Source of the DNA: a bacterium
Lineage (GTDB): Bacteria > UBA3054
Assembly: GCA_017538635.1 (NCBI GenBank)
Contig: JAFYIM010000030.1
Location: forward strand, 1-5,033
Direction: 5' to 3'
DNA length: 5,033 bases
Part shown: positions 1-5,033 of the stretch, in pieces
Layout: every line of letters starts with the position of its first letter
Position numbering within the stretch: the first letter of the stretch is position 1
The notes under the pieces: model-generated
The model's database searches: none
The model's input: the letters and a program-made list of their open reading frames with translations, nothing else
What the model was told of the DNA's origin: nothing
Translations under genes and position numbers: made by a program

Positions 1-1
1 C

Positions 2-568
2 CCTGTGGAACGTGTCTCCTATAATATGCTTCGCGGAAAGGATAAGGGCGCAGCCTGGCCAGCCAACAATGACGTTGACTCGGATTCTTTCTTTGGAATT
101 CTGCGCACCAAGACCGGAATGAACTTCGATCTTCCCACGGAAGCCCAGTGGGAGTTTGCCTGCAGGGCGGGCACGACCACGGCGCTTAACAGCGGAAAGA
201 ATCTGTCAGACGAGTATGAGTGTGAGGAAATGGCGGAAGTAGGCCGCTATTGGCACAATGGCGGTGGTGATGAAGGTGATGATGGCAAATACATTGCTCA
301 TACCAAAGTCGGCTCGTACCTGCCGAACGCTTGGGGATTGTTCGATATGCACGGGAACGTTTGTGAGTGGTGCCTGGATTGGTGGGAAGATTGGAACGGC
401 GATCCGGCCACCGACCCGAAGGGCGGTACTGAAGGTATTAACCGTGTGCTTCGGGGCGGGAGCTGGATAGACCGTTACGCCTACGAGTGCCGCTCTGCTT
501 ACCGTCGCTACGGCAATACAGTCAACAACTATAGCGAATTCGGTTTTCGTGTTTTCCTAATTCAATAA
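2..568 (+). CDS. FGE/SUMF1-like (C-type lectin fold) protein, 3' part only
   Basis: This is the C-terminal 188 residues of a formylglycine-generating-enzyme-like protein. The frame is open to the window edge (a Pro codon precedes the GTG at 5), and that GTG is the Val of the family motif PVERVSYN, so it is not a start; the real start lies outside. Family landmarks in order, counting visible residues: LPTEAQWEFACRAG at about 44-57, NAWGLFDMHGNVCEWC at about 109-124, RVLRGGSW at about 148-155, CRSAYR at about 163-168, and GFRV near the end. Genuine FGEs oxidise a sulfatase cysteine with a CxxxxC pair just after the GGS motif. Here that segment holds a single Cys, so sulfatase activation is unlikely. 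The fold is also used for binding domains and for the variable proteins of diversity-generating retroelements. The VCEWC pair is unusual, since the first Cys is normally an aromatic residue. Role unknown; fold assignment is firm. Confidence 0.9.
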   Translation, partial: PVERVSYNMLRGKDKGAAWPANNDVDSDSFFGILRTKTGMNFDLPTEAQWEFACRAGTTTALNSGKNLSDEYECEEMAEVGRYWHNGGGDEGDDGKYIAHTKVGSYLPNAWGLFDMHGNVCEWCLDWWEDWNGDPATDPKGGTEGINRVLRGGSWIDRYAYECRSAYRRYGNTVNNYSEFGFRVFLIQ

Positions 569-577
569 AAGAGATAC

Positions 578-632
578 TCGCTTTTAGTCGCTGCGCGGAA
601 TGGGCGATAGCCACTGCACAGGCTGAAAGCGA
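578..632 (+). other. Imperfect hairpin after the FGE-like gene (structured RNA or weak terminator)
   Basis: Arms 578-589 and 621-632 pair over 12 positions as RNA, with G-U wobbles at 585/625 and 588/622. The 31-base loop can itself form a small stem (GGC 603-605 with GCC 610-612, closing over GATA). It begins 9 bases after the stop codon of the FGE-like gene. A T-rich stretch (638-649) follows, but it is 5 or more bases from the stem base and broken by G and C, so it is not a classical intrinsic terminator. It could stop or stabilise the upstream transcript, or be part of a structured RNA. Function is inferred from position alone. Confidence 0.4.
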
Positions 633-656
633 ATGGATTTGTTCTTTTTGCCGAGG

Positions 657-674
657 ATTTAATCGCTATTAAAT
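657..674. repeat. A/T-only inverted repeat (ATTTAAT-CGCT-ATTAAAT)
   Basis: A perfect 7-bp inverted repeat with a 4-base spacer (CGCT) lies in the gap upstream of the lipoprotein gene, about 50 bases before the candidate -10 element. Its symmetry and position fit a binding site for a dimeric regulator, but an all-A/T palindrome in an A/T-rich gap can also arise by chance. No second copy was seen in the window. Confidence 0.25.
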
Positions 675-719
675 TTAGCAGATTCTTTGATAGGCGAAAG
701 ACAAAACACAAGGCAGTTT

Positions 720-728
720 TGGTAAAAT
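720..728 (+). promoter_or_regulatory. Candidate extended -10 promoter for the lipoprotein-xseA transcript
   Basis: TGGTAAAAT matches the extended -10 pattern TGnTATAAT with one mismatch. The best upstream partner is AAGACA (698-703), sharing only GACA with the -35 consensus at a long 19-base spacing, so the extended -10 would have to do most of the work. Transcription would start near 735 and leave a leader of about 25-30 bases containing the ribosome binding site. TTGATA at 687-692 is a better -35 word but has no -10 partner at the right distance. Confidence 0.35.
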
Positions 729-749
729 AATAGAAGTCTAATCAACATC

Positions 750-754
750 AGAGG
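750..754 (+). promoter_or_regulatory. Ribosome binding site that decides the lipoprotein start
   Basis: AGAGG ends 9 bases before the ATG at 764 and only 3 bases before the in-frame ATG at 758. The first spacing is normal and the second is too tight, so the ATG at 764 is preferred. It also gives a signal peptide that begins MKN, with its Lys at position 2. Confidence 0.6.
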
Positions 755-763
755 CTTATGCTT

Positions 764-1918
764 ATGAAAAACATTCTTTTGGTACTTTTCGCGATGATAC
801 TTCTGGCGGCCTGCTCTTCTGCGCCGACACAGAGGACCATCGATTTTGAGAACGGCTGCTCAGTTACGCTTCCCTCCGATTGGGACGTTGTGCCCGGCGA
901 CGACACCATGCCGAACACCATTATGGCCTTGTCTCCGACGGAGAACGGCTTTAGAAACCAGATGCGCATCGACGCTCTGAAGCCCTTCAAGATGGAAAAA
1001 GGCGAGACGGCCCTGAAGCTCAAAGAAAGCCTGGAAGGCAGAGGCTCGCTCCTGGATGGGCCCGCTCTGCTGAAGATCAGCGGCGAACCGTCCGTAGCTT
1101 ACTCCTGGAGAGGCAAAGAGAATTCAACCGAGAATGCGCTCCTGACCGTCGATGTTACGCACTACGGATACTTCGTATGCGCAGACGAGAACATCTACTC
1201 TTTGGATTTCTCCTGCCTTACCAGCCAGGCTGATGAAGCCAAAGGCGTTTTCGACGAAGCAGTCTATTCCTTCCAGACGGCCGGAAGCAAAGCCAGAGCC
1301 AGGGAAGCGGAATTGGCCCGCATAAAAGCCGAGAAAGAAGCCGAAGCTGAAAGGCAAGCCGCCATAGAGGCTGAAAAGAAAGCCCAGGCCGAAGAGGCTG
1401 CTTTCGCCTCCGCGGAAGATGAAGCCGCCGCCATAGAAGCCGAGGCTGCTGCCGAAAAAGAAGCCGTCGAGGAAGAGGTGGTCGATGCCAAGGCTGCCGC
1501 TCAGAAGAAAGTCGAGGCTGCCAGAAAGGAAGCTGAAAAAGCTCAGAAAGCCGCTGTCGCAAAAGCTAAAGCCGCCAAGGAAGCCGCCAACGTCGCGAAG
1601 GCCAAAGCCGACGCTTTGTCTGCTGCCCAGACGGAACTTGACGAACTGAACGGACAGGGTTTTGTGCAGATCCAGCAGCCCGAAGTCGTAGTGAAGGAAG
1701 AGACGGTCGTTCAGCCGACTCAGCCGACTCAGCCGAGCTTTTTCGAGAGCGAAGTGACTGTCACTCCTCAGAATCAGACGATGGAGATCCAGGTGACCGC
1801 TCCTCAGCAGACGGAACCTACTGCTCCCGCTGCGCCTGCTGCGCCCGTCGCTCCCCAGACCAGCCCTGTGAAAAAGACCAACGGCGGCCTGGTCATCGAG
1901 ATGCAGACTGTCAACTAA
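764..1918 (+). CDS. Lipoprotein with globular domain, Ala/Glu/Lys coiled coil and Pro/Gln-rich tail
   Basis: A 384-residue predicted lipoprotein (386 if the ATG at 758 is used). Residues 1-16 are a signal peptide ending in LLAA before Cys17; Ser at +2 would, by the E. coli Lol rule, favour the outer membrane. Residues 24-173 look like a small alpha/beta domain. The opening VTLPSDWDV and closing YSFQT recall PsbP/Mog1-like or DUF1795-type folds, which is only a resemblance by eye. Residues about 175-295 are a long charged Ala/Glu/Lys/Arg helix, as in TolA-like spacers. The tail (about 298-384) is rich in Pro, Gln, Thr and Val, with QPTQPTQPS at 317-325 and an APAAPAAPVAP run at 354-364. It is probably an envelope protein reaching across the periplasm; partner unknown. 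It lies 6 bases upstream of xseA and likely shares its transcript. I do not recognise a named family. Confidence 0.88.
   Translation: MKNILLVLFAMILLAACSSAPTQRTIDFENGCSVTLPSDWDVVPGDDTMPNTIMALSPTENGFRNQMRIDALKPFKMEKGETALKLKESLEGRGSLLDGPALLKISGEPSVAYSWRGKENSTENALLTVDVTHYGYFVCADENIYSLDFSCLTSQADEAKGVFDEAVYSFQTAGSKARAREAELARIKAEKEAEAERQAAIEAEKKAQAEEAAFASAEDEAAAIEAEAAAEKEAVEEEVVDAKAAAQKKVEAARKEAEKAQKAAVAKAKAAKEAANVAKAKADALSAAQTELDELNGQGFVQIQQPEVVVKEETVVQPTQPTQPSFFESEVTVTPQNQTMEIQVTAPQQTEPTAPAAPAAPVAPQTSPVKKTNGGLVIEMQTVN
1712..1735 (+). repeat. Short tandem repeat CAGCCGACT inside the lipoprotein gene
   Basis: The 9-base unit occurs twice in full and then as 6 more bases, encoding Gln-Pro-Thr repeats in the proline-rich tail. 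The copies are identical at the DNA level. In-frame units of 9 bases could change the tail length without breaking the gene. Confidence 0.7.
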
Positions 1919-1924
1919 TGTTTT

Positions 1925-3232
1925 ATGCCTAGAAAGAAAAAGGCACATCAGGAAGAACTCCTCGATCTCTTCAAAGAGCCCGGGGAGTTCTCTCTTTCTG
2001 AGCCGGAAAAAGAGGAAGAAATTGACGAGCTGAAGCCCCAGACCGTCAGCGAGCTGACGGAGAGGCTGCAGCATTTGCTGCGTGATAATTTCGCTTCCGT
2101 CTACGTGGTGGGGGAGGTCAGTAACTTCGTCAAGCAGTCTTCCGGCCACTACTATTTTTCCCTTAAAGACGAGAAAACGCAGATCAACGCTGCGATGTTC
2201 CGCAACGCTAATTGCCGCCTGAAATTCATGCCGGAAAACGGCATGCTTGTGGTTGTGAGGGGCAAAGTGGACATCTATCCTCCCAGCGGCCGCTATCAGA
2301 TAATCTGCGAGGATATGGAGCCCTGCGGATTGGGCGCCAAACAATTGCAGCTCGAGGCGCTGAAGAAAAAGCTGGAAGAGGAAGGCTTGACTTCCGAGGA
2401 CAGGAAGCGGCCGCTGCCGATCTTCCCGAAGACCGTGGGCTTCGTCACCTCCGCTTCCGGTTCGGTTTTGCGCGACGTCAAGAACGTTTTGTTCCGCCGT
2501 TTCCCCTGCAGGCTGGTTTTCGCTCCGGCCTTGGTGCAGGGAGAGGACGCTCCGGCTTCCATAATCGCCGCCATAGAGAATTGCAACCTCTACAACGAAC
2601 AGCATCCCGATACGCCCATAGACGTTTTGATCGTAGGCCGCGGCGGAGGCTCTATGGAGGACTTATGGTGCTTCAACGACGAGGGCGTAGCAAGGGCTAT
2701 AGCGGCCTCCAAGATCCCAACCGTATCCGCAGTAGGGCATGAGACAGATTGGACGGTAGCGGACCTCGTAGCGGATCTGAGGGCCCCTACGCCGAGCGCC
2801 GCGGCGGAACTGGTAGTCCAGCCATTAGCCGATTGGCAGGGCACGGTCCTGGACCTCAGCGAGCGCTTAAACGACGCGGTCATTGAGGAACTCGACGACA
2901 GATGCGAGGCCGTTATGACTTTGCTTAAGCATTACGCTCTCAGGGAGCCTACGCATATTGTGGAAACGCTCATGCAGAAAGTGGACGACCTTGACATGCG
3001 CTTCAAAAGGGAAATGGACGTCAAGCTTGAGCGCTATGACAGCAAACTCAAAAATTACAAGAGCGTTTTGGAGGCCATAGGCCCGCTGGCGGTGCTTAAG
3101 CGCGGCTACGGCATTTTAGAAGACGAGCAGGGCGAAGCGATCGTTTCAGCGGATAGCTTGAGGAAAAAAGGCAGATTTTCCGTCAGGATGTCGGACGGCT
3201 CGGTAAAAGCGAAAGTCATAGACGAGCAATAA
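1925..3232 (+). CDS. xseA: Exodeoxyribonuclease VII large subunit
   Basis: Large, catalytic subunit of exonuclease VII, which degrades single-stranded DNA from both ends to short oligonucleotides in the cytoplasm, in repair and recombination. Domains: a charged extension at residues 1-36; the OB-fold DNA-binding domain at about 38-140 (TVSELT, VVGEVSNF, SSGHYYFSLKDE); the catalytic core at about 160-297, with KRPLP, RDV (Asp184), VGRGGGSMEDLW (Arg239), SAVGHETD (His272, Asp275) and DLRAPTPSAAAE; a coiled-coil segment at about 298-382; and a short C-terminal domain starting LKRGYG. The residues I know to be functionally important in E. coli XseA are kept. At 435 residues it is near the usual length, but the N-terminus is longer and the coil shorter than in E. 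coli. ATG 1925 is the only plausible start before the OB fold. No Shine-Dalgarno motif precedes it, so coupling to the lipoprotein gene is likely. The small subunit gene xseB is not in the window. Confidence 0.97.
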   Translation: MPRKKKAHQEELLDLFKEPGEFSLSEPEKEEEIDELKPQTVSELTERLQHLLRDNFASVYVVGEVSNFVKQSSGHYYFSLKDEKTQINAAMFRNANCRLKFMPENGMLVVVRGKVDIYPPSGRYQIICEDMEPCGLGAKQLQLEALKKKLEEEGLTSEDRKRPLPIFPKTVGFVTSASGSVLRDVKNVLFRRFPCRLVFAPALVQGEDAPASIIAAIENCNLYNEQHPDTPIDVLIVGRGGGSMEDLWCFNDEGVARAIAASKIPTVSAVGHETDWTVADLVADLRAPTPSAAAELVVQPLADWQGTVLDLSERLNDAVIEELDDRCEAVMTLLKHYALREPTHIVETLMQKVDDLDMRFKREMDVKLERYDSKLKNYKSVLEAIGPLAVLKRGYGILEDEQGEAIVSADSLRKKGRFSVRMSDGSVKAKVIDEQ

Positions 3233-3262
3233 AAAAAGCCTTCCTTGCGGAAGGCTTTTTTT
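3231..3262. terminator. Bidirectional intrinsic terminator between xseA and rfbA
   Basis: A perfect 14-bp stem, arms 3231-3244 and 3249-3262, closes on the loop TTGC. The core is GCCTTCC/GGAAGGC, flanked by seven A's on the left and seven T's on the right, so each strand reads hairpin then U-run. It sits between convergent genes: the last two bases of the xseA stop codon are part of the stem, and the rfbA stop is 16 bases beyond it. It should end both transcripts. Confidence 0.93.
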
Positions 3263-3277
3263 ATTATCGTTTGCTTT

Positions 3278-3997
3278 TTATTTTTTCATGTTTCTTATCA
3301 TGATGCCGGCGTCAAGAAGCGAATCGAAAGTGCCGGTGTCGAGCCATTCGCCCTCGTAGATGCTGACGTCCAGGGCGTTTTCCTTAAGGTAGAGATTGTT
3401 GAGGTCGGTGATCTCCAGTTCGCCTCTGGCGGAGGGCTTGAGGTTCGCGGCTCTTTCTACGACGGAGTTGTCGTAGATGTAAAGCCCGGTCACGGCGTAG
3501 TCGCTCTTGGGCTCTTTCGGTTTTTCTTCGATCGTGACGGCCTGCATGTTTTTGTCGAACTCCACGACGCCGAAGCGTTCCGGATCGGGAACTCTTTTGG
3601 CGAAGACTCTTGCGCCCGATTTGAAAGTCTTGATGGAATCGTGCAGGAAGCTCACGTTGCCGACGAAGATGTTGTCGCCTAAGATCATTGTGACGTCGTC
3701 GGTCCCGATGAAGTTGGAGCCGATGATGAAAGCCTGGGCGAGTCCCTCGGGCTTGTCCTGGATCTTGTAGGAGAATTCCGCGCCGAAGTCTTTGCCGGAA
3801 CCCAGAAGGCGCATGAAGTCAGCAGCTCTTTCGGGAGCGACGATGAAGAGGATCTCCTTTATGCCGCCGTCCAACAAAGTCTGCAGGGGATAATAGACCA
3901 TCGGCTTGTCATAGACAGGCAGAAGCTGCTTACTGGTTATGGTAGTGAGGGGGCGAAGCCTTGTGCCGGCGCCGCCGGCTAGTACGATTCCTTTCAT
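3278..3997 (-). CDS. rfbA: Glucose-1-phosphate thymidylyltransferase, short form
   Basis: Cytoplasmic nucleotidyltransferase (RmlA/RfbA) that joins dTTP and glucose-1-phosphate into dTDP-glucose with release of pyrophosphate, the first step toward dTDP-rhamnose and other dTDP-sugars of surface polysaccharides. Motifs: [13 protein letters not shown] at 6-18 for nucleotide binding, [12 protein letters not shown] at 22-33 with the conserved Lys23, GLAQAF at 85-90, LGDNIF at 106-111 with the metal-binding Asp108, then [33 protein letters not shown] and WLDTGT. At 239 residues it lacks about 50 C-terminal residues of the roughly 290-residue enzymes of E. coli and Pseudomonas. The stop is followed directly by the terminator, so the short end looks native. 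Its ATG overlaps the upstream stop in an ATGA junction, which suggests translational coupling. A different nucleotide or sugar cannot be excluded for a short form. Other rml genes are not in the window. Confidence 0.93.
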   Translation of the reverse strand: MKGIVLAGGAGTRLRPLTTITSKQLLPVYDKPMVYYPLQTLLDGGIKEILFIVAPERAADFMRLLGSGKDFGAEFSYKIQDKPEGLAQAFIIGSNFIGTDDVTMILGDNIFVGNVSFLHDSIKTFKSGARVFAKRVPDPERFGVVEFDKNMQAVTIEEKPKEPKSDYAVTGLYIYDNSVVERAANLKPSARGELEITDLNNLYLKENALDVSIYEGEWLDTGTFDSLLDAGIMIRNMKK

Positions 3998-4404
3998 TTT
4001 TTTGCGAAGTTAGTGTTGATGTATTGGGCGGCCTCTTCCAAACTTGGCAGGATCTTGGTGCAGTATTTCACCATCCAGGGGCTGCAGTCCTGATAGGTGA
4101 AAGGGGAGAAGGCCACGATGAATTTGTCTTTAACGTGCCCGGCGTAGAAAACTTCCATGGCTGTTCCTATGCTGGGTTTGGAATAGTTGACAAGGATGAC
4201 GTCGGCGTCGTCCACGTCCTGAAGGTCGAAGCGCACGATCTCGTTGGCGGAGTCCACAGCACGGTCAATAAAGGAGCGGCGCATAGGGTCGAGGAGCTCG
4301 AAAGATTCGCCTAAGAGCTCCTTGGCTTTTGCGCGCCATTCCCTGGCGCCGTTATGATCGGCGTCCATTATTGGTCCGCTCAAGTATATTTTCGGTTTGG
4401 TCAT
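3994..4404 (-). CDS. Nucleoside 2-deoxyribosyltransferase-like protein
   Basis: A 136-residue protein of the nucleoside 2-deoxyribosyltransferase fold. Members exchange the base of 2'-deoxynucleosides, or, in the related DNPH1/Rcl group, hydrolyse deoxynucleoside monophosphates, through a Glu nucleophile. Visible landmarks: KIYLSGPI at residues 5-12 (the first strand and sugar-binding loop), [16 protein letters not shown] at 58-73 with conserved acidic residues, and [12 protein letters not shown] at 78-89, where Glu84 is the likely nucleophile. The length fits the small single-domain members. It is sandwiched in an operon: TGATG overlap with the gene upstream and ATGA overlap with rfbA downstream. 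Substrate is not predictable from sequence; a role in deoxynucleotide salvage beside a dTTP-using enzyme is my inference. Family membership is fairly sure, activity is not. Confidence 0.82.
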   Translation of the reverse strand: MTKPKIYLSGPIMDADHNGAREWRAKAKELLGESFELLDPMRRSFIDRAVDSANEIVRFDLQDVDDADVILVNYSKPSIGTAMEVFYAGHVKDKFIVAFSPFTYQDCSPWMVKYCTKILPSLEEAAQYINTNFAKK

Positions 4405-5033
4405 CAGAGCAAGTCCAGAAGAGGATCTTTAAGTTTTTTCTCCGCCAAAGCTTTCAGGTATTCCTCTTCGTGATAATAGAAATTGTCAGCTTCCCAGCGG
4501 CGGCTGTTGAGAGGAGGAGCGTTTTTGTCGGAAGGTTTGTAGTTGTAATTGCTTTTCCAATGTGACTGAAGGAGGACACCGGGAGCGGGTGATACCTCGT
4601 AGGTGTAGTAGTCGAGATCGCTTAATTCCATCTTTACGCTGTACTTTTCATTCAGCTGTTTCAAGGCGACTTCCTTGTCTTCATCCCGCATGTTATAGAA
4701 GTGCACGTTCATCGCCACCGCTCTGTTGCTACCGTTGAAGTAAACTCTCAGATCGGCGCGCGTACGGACTTTCAGAGTTTTTTTGCTCAGGAAGATCGTG
4801 TTGGTGTAAACGATGTAGTCGTGGAATTTGGCGGAATATTGAATATAAGGCAGGATCTCTTCCTCGCCGTTGCCGGGATGATGGTTCTCGCGCATGGGGT
4901 ACGATTCGTTGTAGGGATTGTCGTAGGTGAAGCGTACCTCTGATCTTTTCGGCGTGTTGGTCGGTATAGGCTCAAAGCCTATGTCCAGGAAACGTTCCAG
5001 AGGATTGCTGAGGGGACCGAAACCGTTGTCCAG
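4404..5033 (-). CDS. Uncharacterised protein, 5' end outside the window
   Basis: The frame is open from the right edge to the TGA at 4404-4406, giving 209 visible residues. An internal ATG at 4893-4895 could be mistaken for the start, but 46 codons without a stop lie upstream (beginning LDNGFGPLSNPLERFLDIGF) with composition like the rest, so the gene begins outside. I do not recognise the family. It is rich in Tyr, Asn and charged residues, with alternating patterns that suggest beta strands (DYIVYTNTIFLS, KVRTRADLRVYFNG, AVAMNVHFYN), then a probable helix-turn (ALKQLNEKYSV), a loop with PAPGVLLQSHW, and a charged helix at the C-terminus. No transmembrane segment is seen in this part; any signal peptide would be outside. 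Its stop overlaps the next start (TGATG), so it is co-translated with the deoxyribosyltransferase-like gene. Confidence 0.75.
   Translation of the reverse strand: MDNGFGPLSNPLERFLDIGFEPIPTNTPKRSEVRFTYDNPYNESYPMRENHHPGNGEEEILPYIQYSAKFHDYIVYTNTIFLSKKTLKVRTRADLRVYFNGSNRAVAMNVHFYNMRDEDKEVALKQLNEKYSVKMELSDLDYYTYEVSPAPGVLLQSHWKSNYNYKPSDKNAPPLNSRRWEADNFYYHEEEYLKALAEKKLKDPLLDLL

Noticed and set aside
5..7. GTG as the start codon of the FGE-like gene
   Set aside because: The frame continues upstream and this Val belongs to the family motif before VSYN, so the gene starts outside the window.
633..662. Nine-codon open frame (MDLFFLPRI) that could be a leader peptide
   Set aside because: Too short to support; no clear ribosome binding site, no run of regulatory codons and no attenuator hairpin after it.
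569..757. Retroelement template repeat or non-coding RNA of a diversity-generating retroelement
   Set aside because: Scanning by eye, no stretch here resembles the end of the FGE-like gene, and no reverse transcriptase frame exists in the window.
1286..1650. DNA repeats in the lipoprotein coil region as a possible repeat array
   Set aside because: The GCC/GAA/AAA-rich sequence reflects Ala/Glu/Lys codons of a coiled coil; there is no fixed unit or spacer structure.
1124..2605. A long open frame of 493 codons on the minus strand, opposite the lipoprotein gene and xseA
   Set aside because: It crosses two well-supported plus-strand genes, has a low-complexity Phe/Leu/Gly/Arg-rich translation typical of antisense reading, and shows no family motif.
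3245..3682. Plus-strand open frame opposite rfbA
   Set aside because: It begins inside the terminator and runs antisense to a clear RmlA; the translation has no recognisable domain.
4787..4975. Second minus-strand frame at the right edge
   Set aside because: It overlaps the longer frame that is open to the window edge and coupled to the downstream gene; its Arg/Thr/Pro-rich translation looks like a frame shadow.

Overview
The window is an ordinary-looking stretch of bacterial chromosome of roughly balanced G+C, densely coded and without mobile elements, CRISPR arrays, tRNAs or rRNAs that I can see. The organism looks Gram-negative: there is an N-terminal lipobox lipoprotein with a long periplasm-type coil, and a dTDP-sugar synthesis gene. 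The FGE/C-type-lectin fragment at the left edge has the wording (LPTEAQWEFACRAG, NAWGLFDMHGNV, RVLRGGSW, CRSAYR) that I associate with the large FGE-like families of gut Lentisphaerota/Victivallales and related PVC bacteria. This assignment is an inference from protein style only and is weak.

Layout. Bases 2-568 (+) are the 3' end of an FGE/SUMF1-like gene that begins outside the window. Bases 569-757 are a non-coding gap with a strong imperfect hairpin just after the stop, an all-A/T palindrome and a candidate extended -10 promoter. Bases 764-1918 (+) encode a lipoprotein: a small globular domain, an Ala/Glu/Lys-rich coiled coil and a Pro/Gln-rich tail. Only 6 bases later comes xseA (1925-3232, +), the large subunit of exonuclease VII; the two are probably one transcript. 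A perfect 14-bp hairpin flanked by A and T runs (3231-3262) ends this transcript and also the one converging on it.

On the minus strand, read from the right edge, three genes overlap by a few bases and form a tight operon: an unrecognised protein (4404-5033, its start outside the window), a nucleoside 2-deoxyribosyltransferase-like protein (3994-4404), and a short-form glucose-1-phosphate thymidylyltransferase, rfbA/rmlA (3278-3997). The last makes dTDP-glucose for cell-surface polysaccharide synthesis. The deoxyribosyltransferase-like gene coupled to it acts, by family, on deoxynucleosides or their monophosphates, so a thymidine-nucleotide link is conceivable but unproven.

I found no convincing new multi-gene system. 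The points most worth a second look are the FGE-like protein, which lacks the catalytic cysteine pair and has a C-terminus of the kind that diversity-generating retroelements vary; the structured gap after it; the coil-and-proline lipoprotein coupled to xseA; and the operon pairing a deoxyribosyltransferase-like protein with RmlA.
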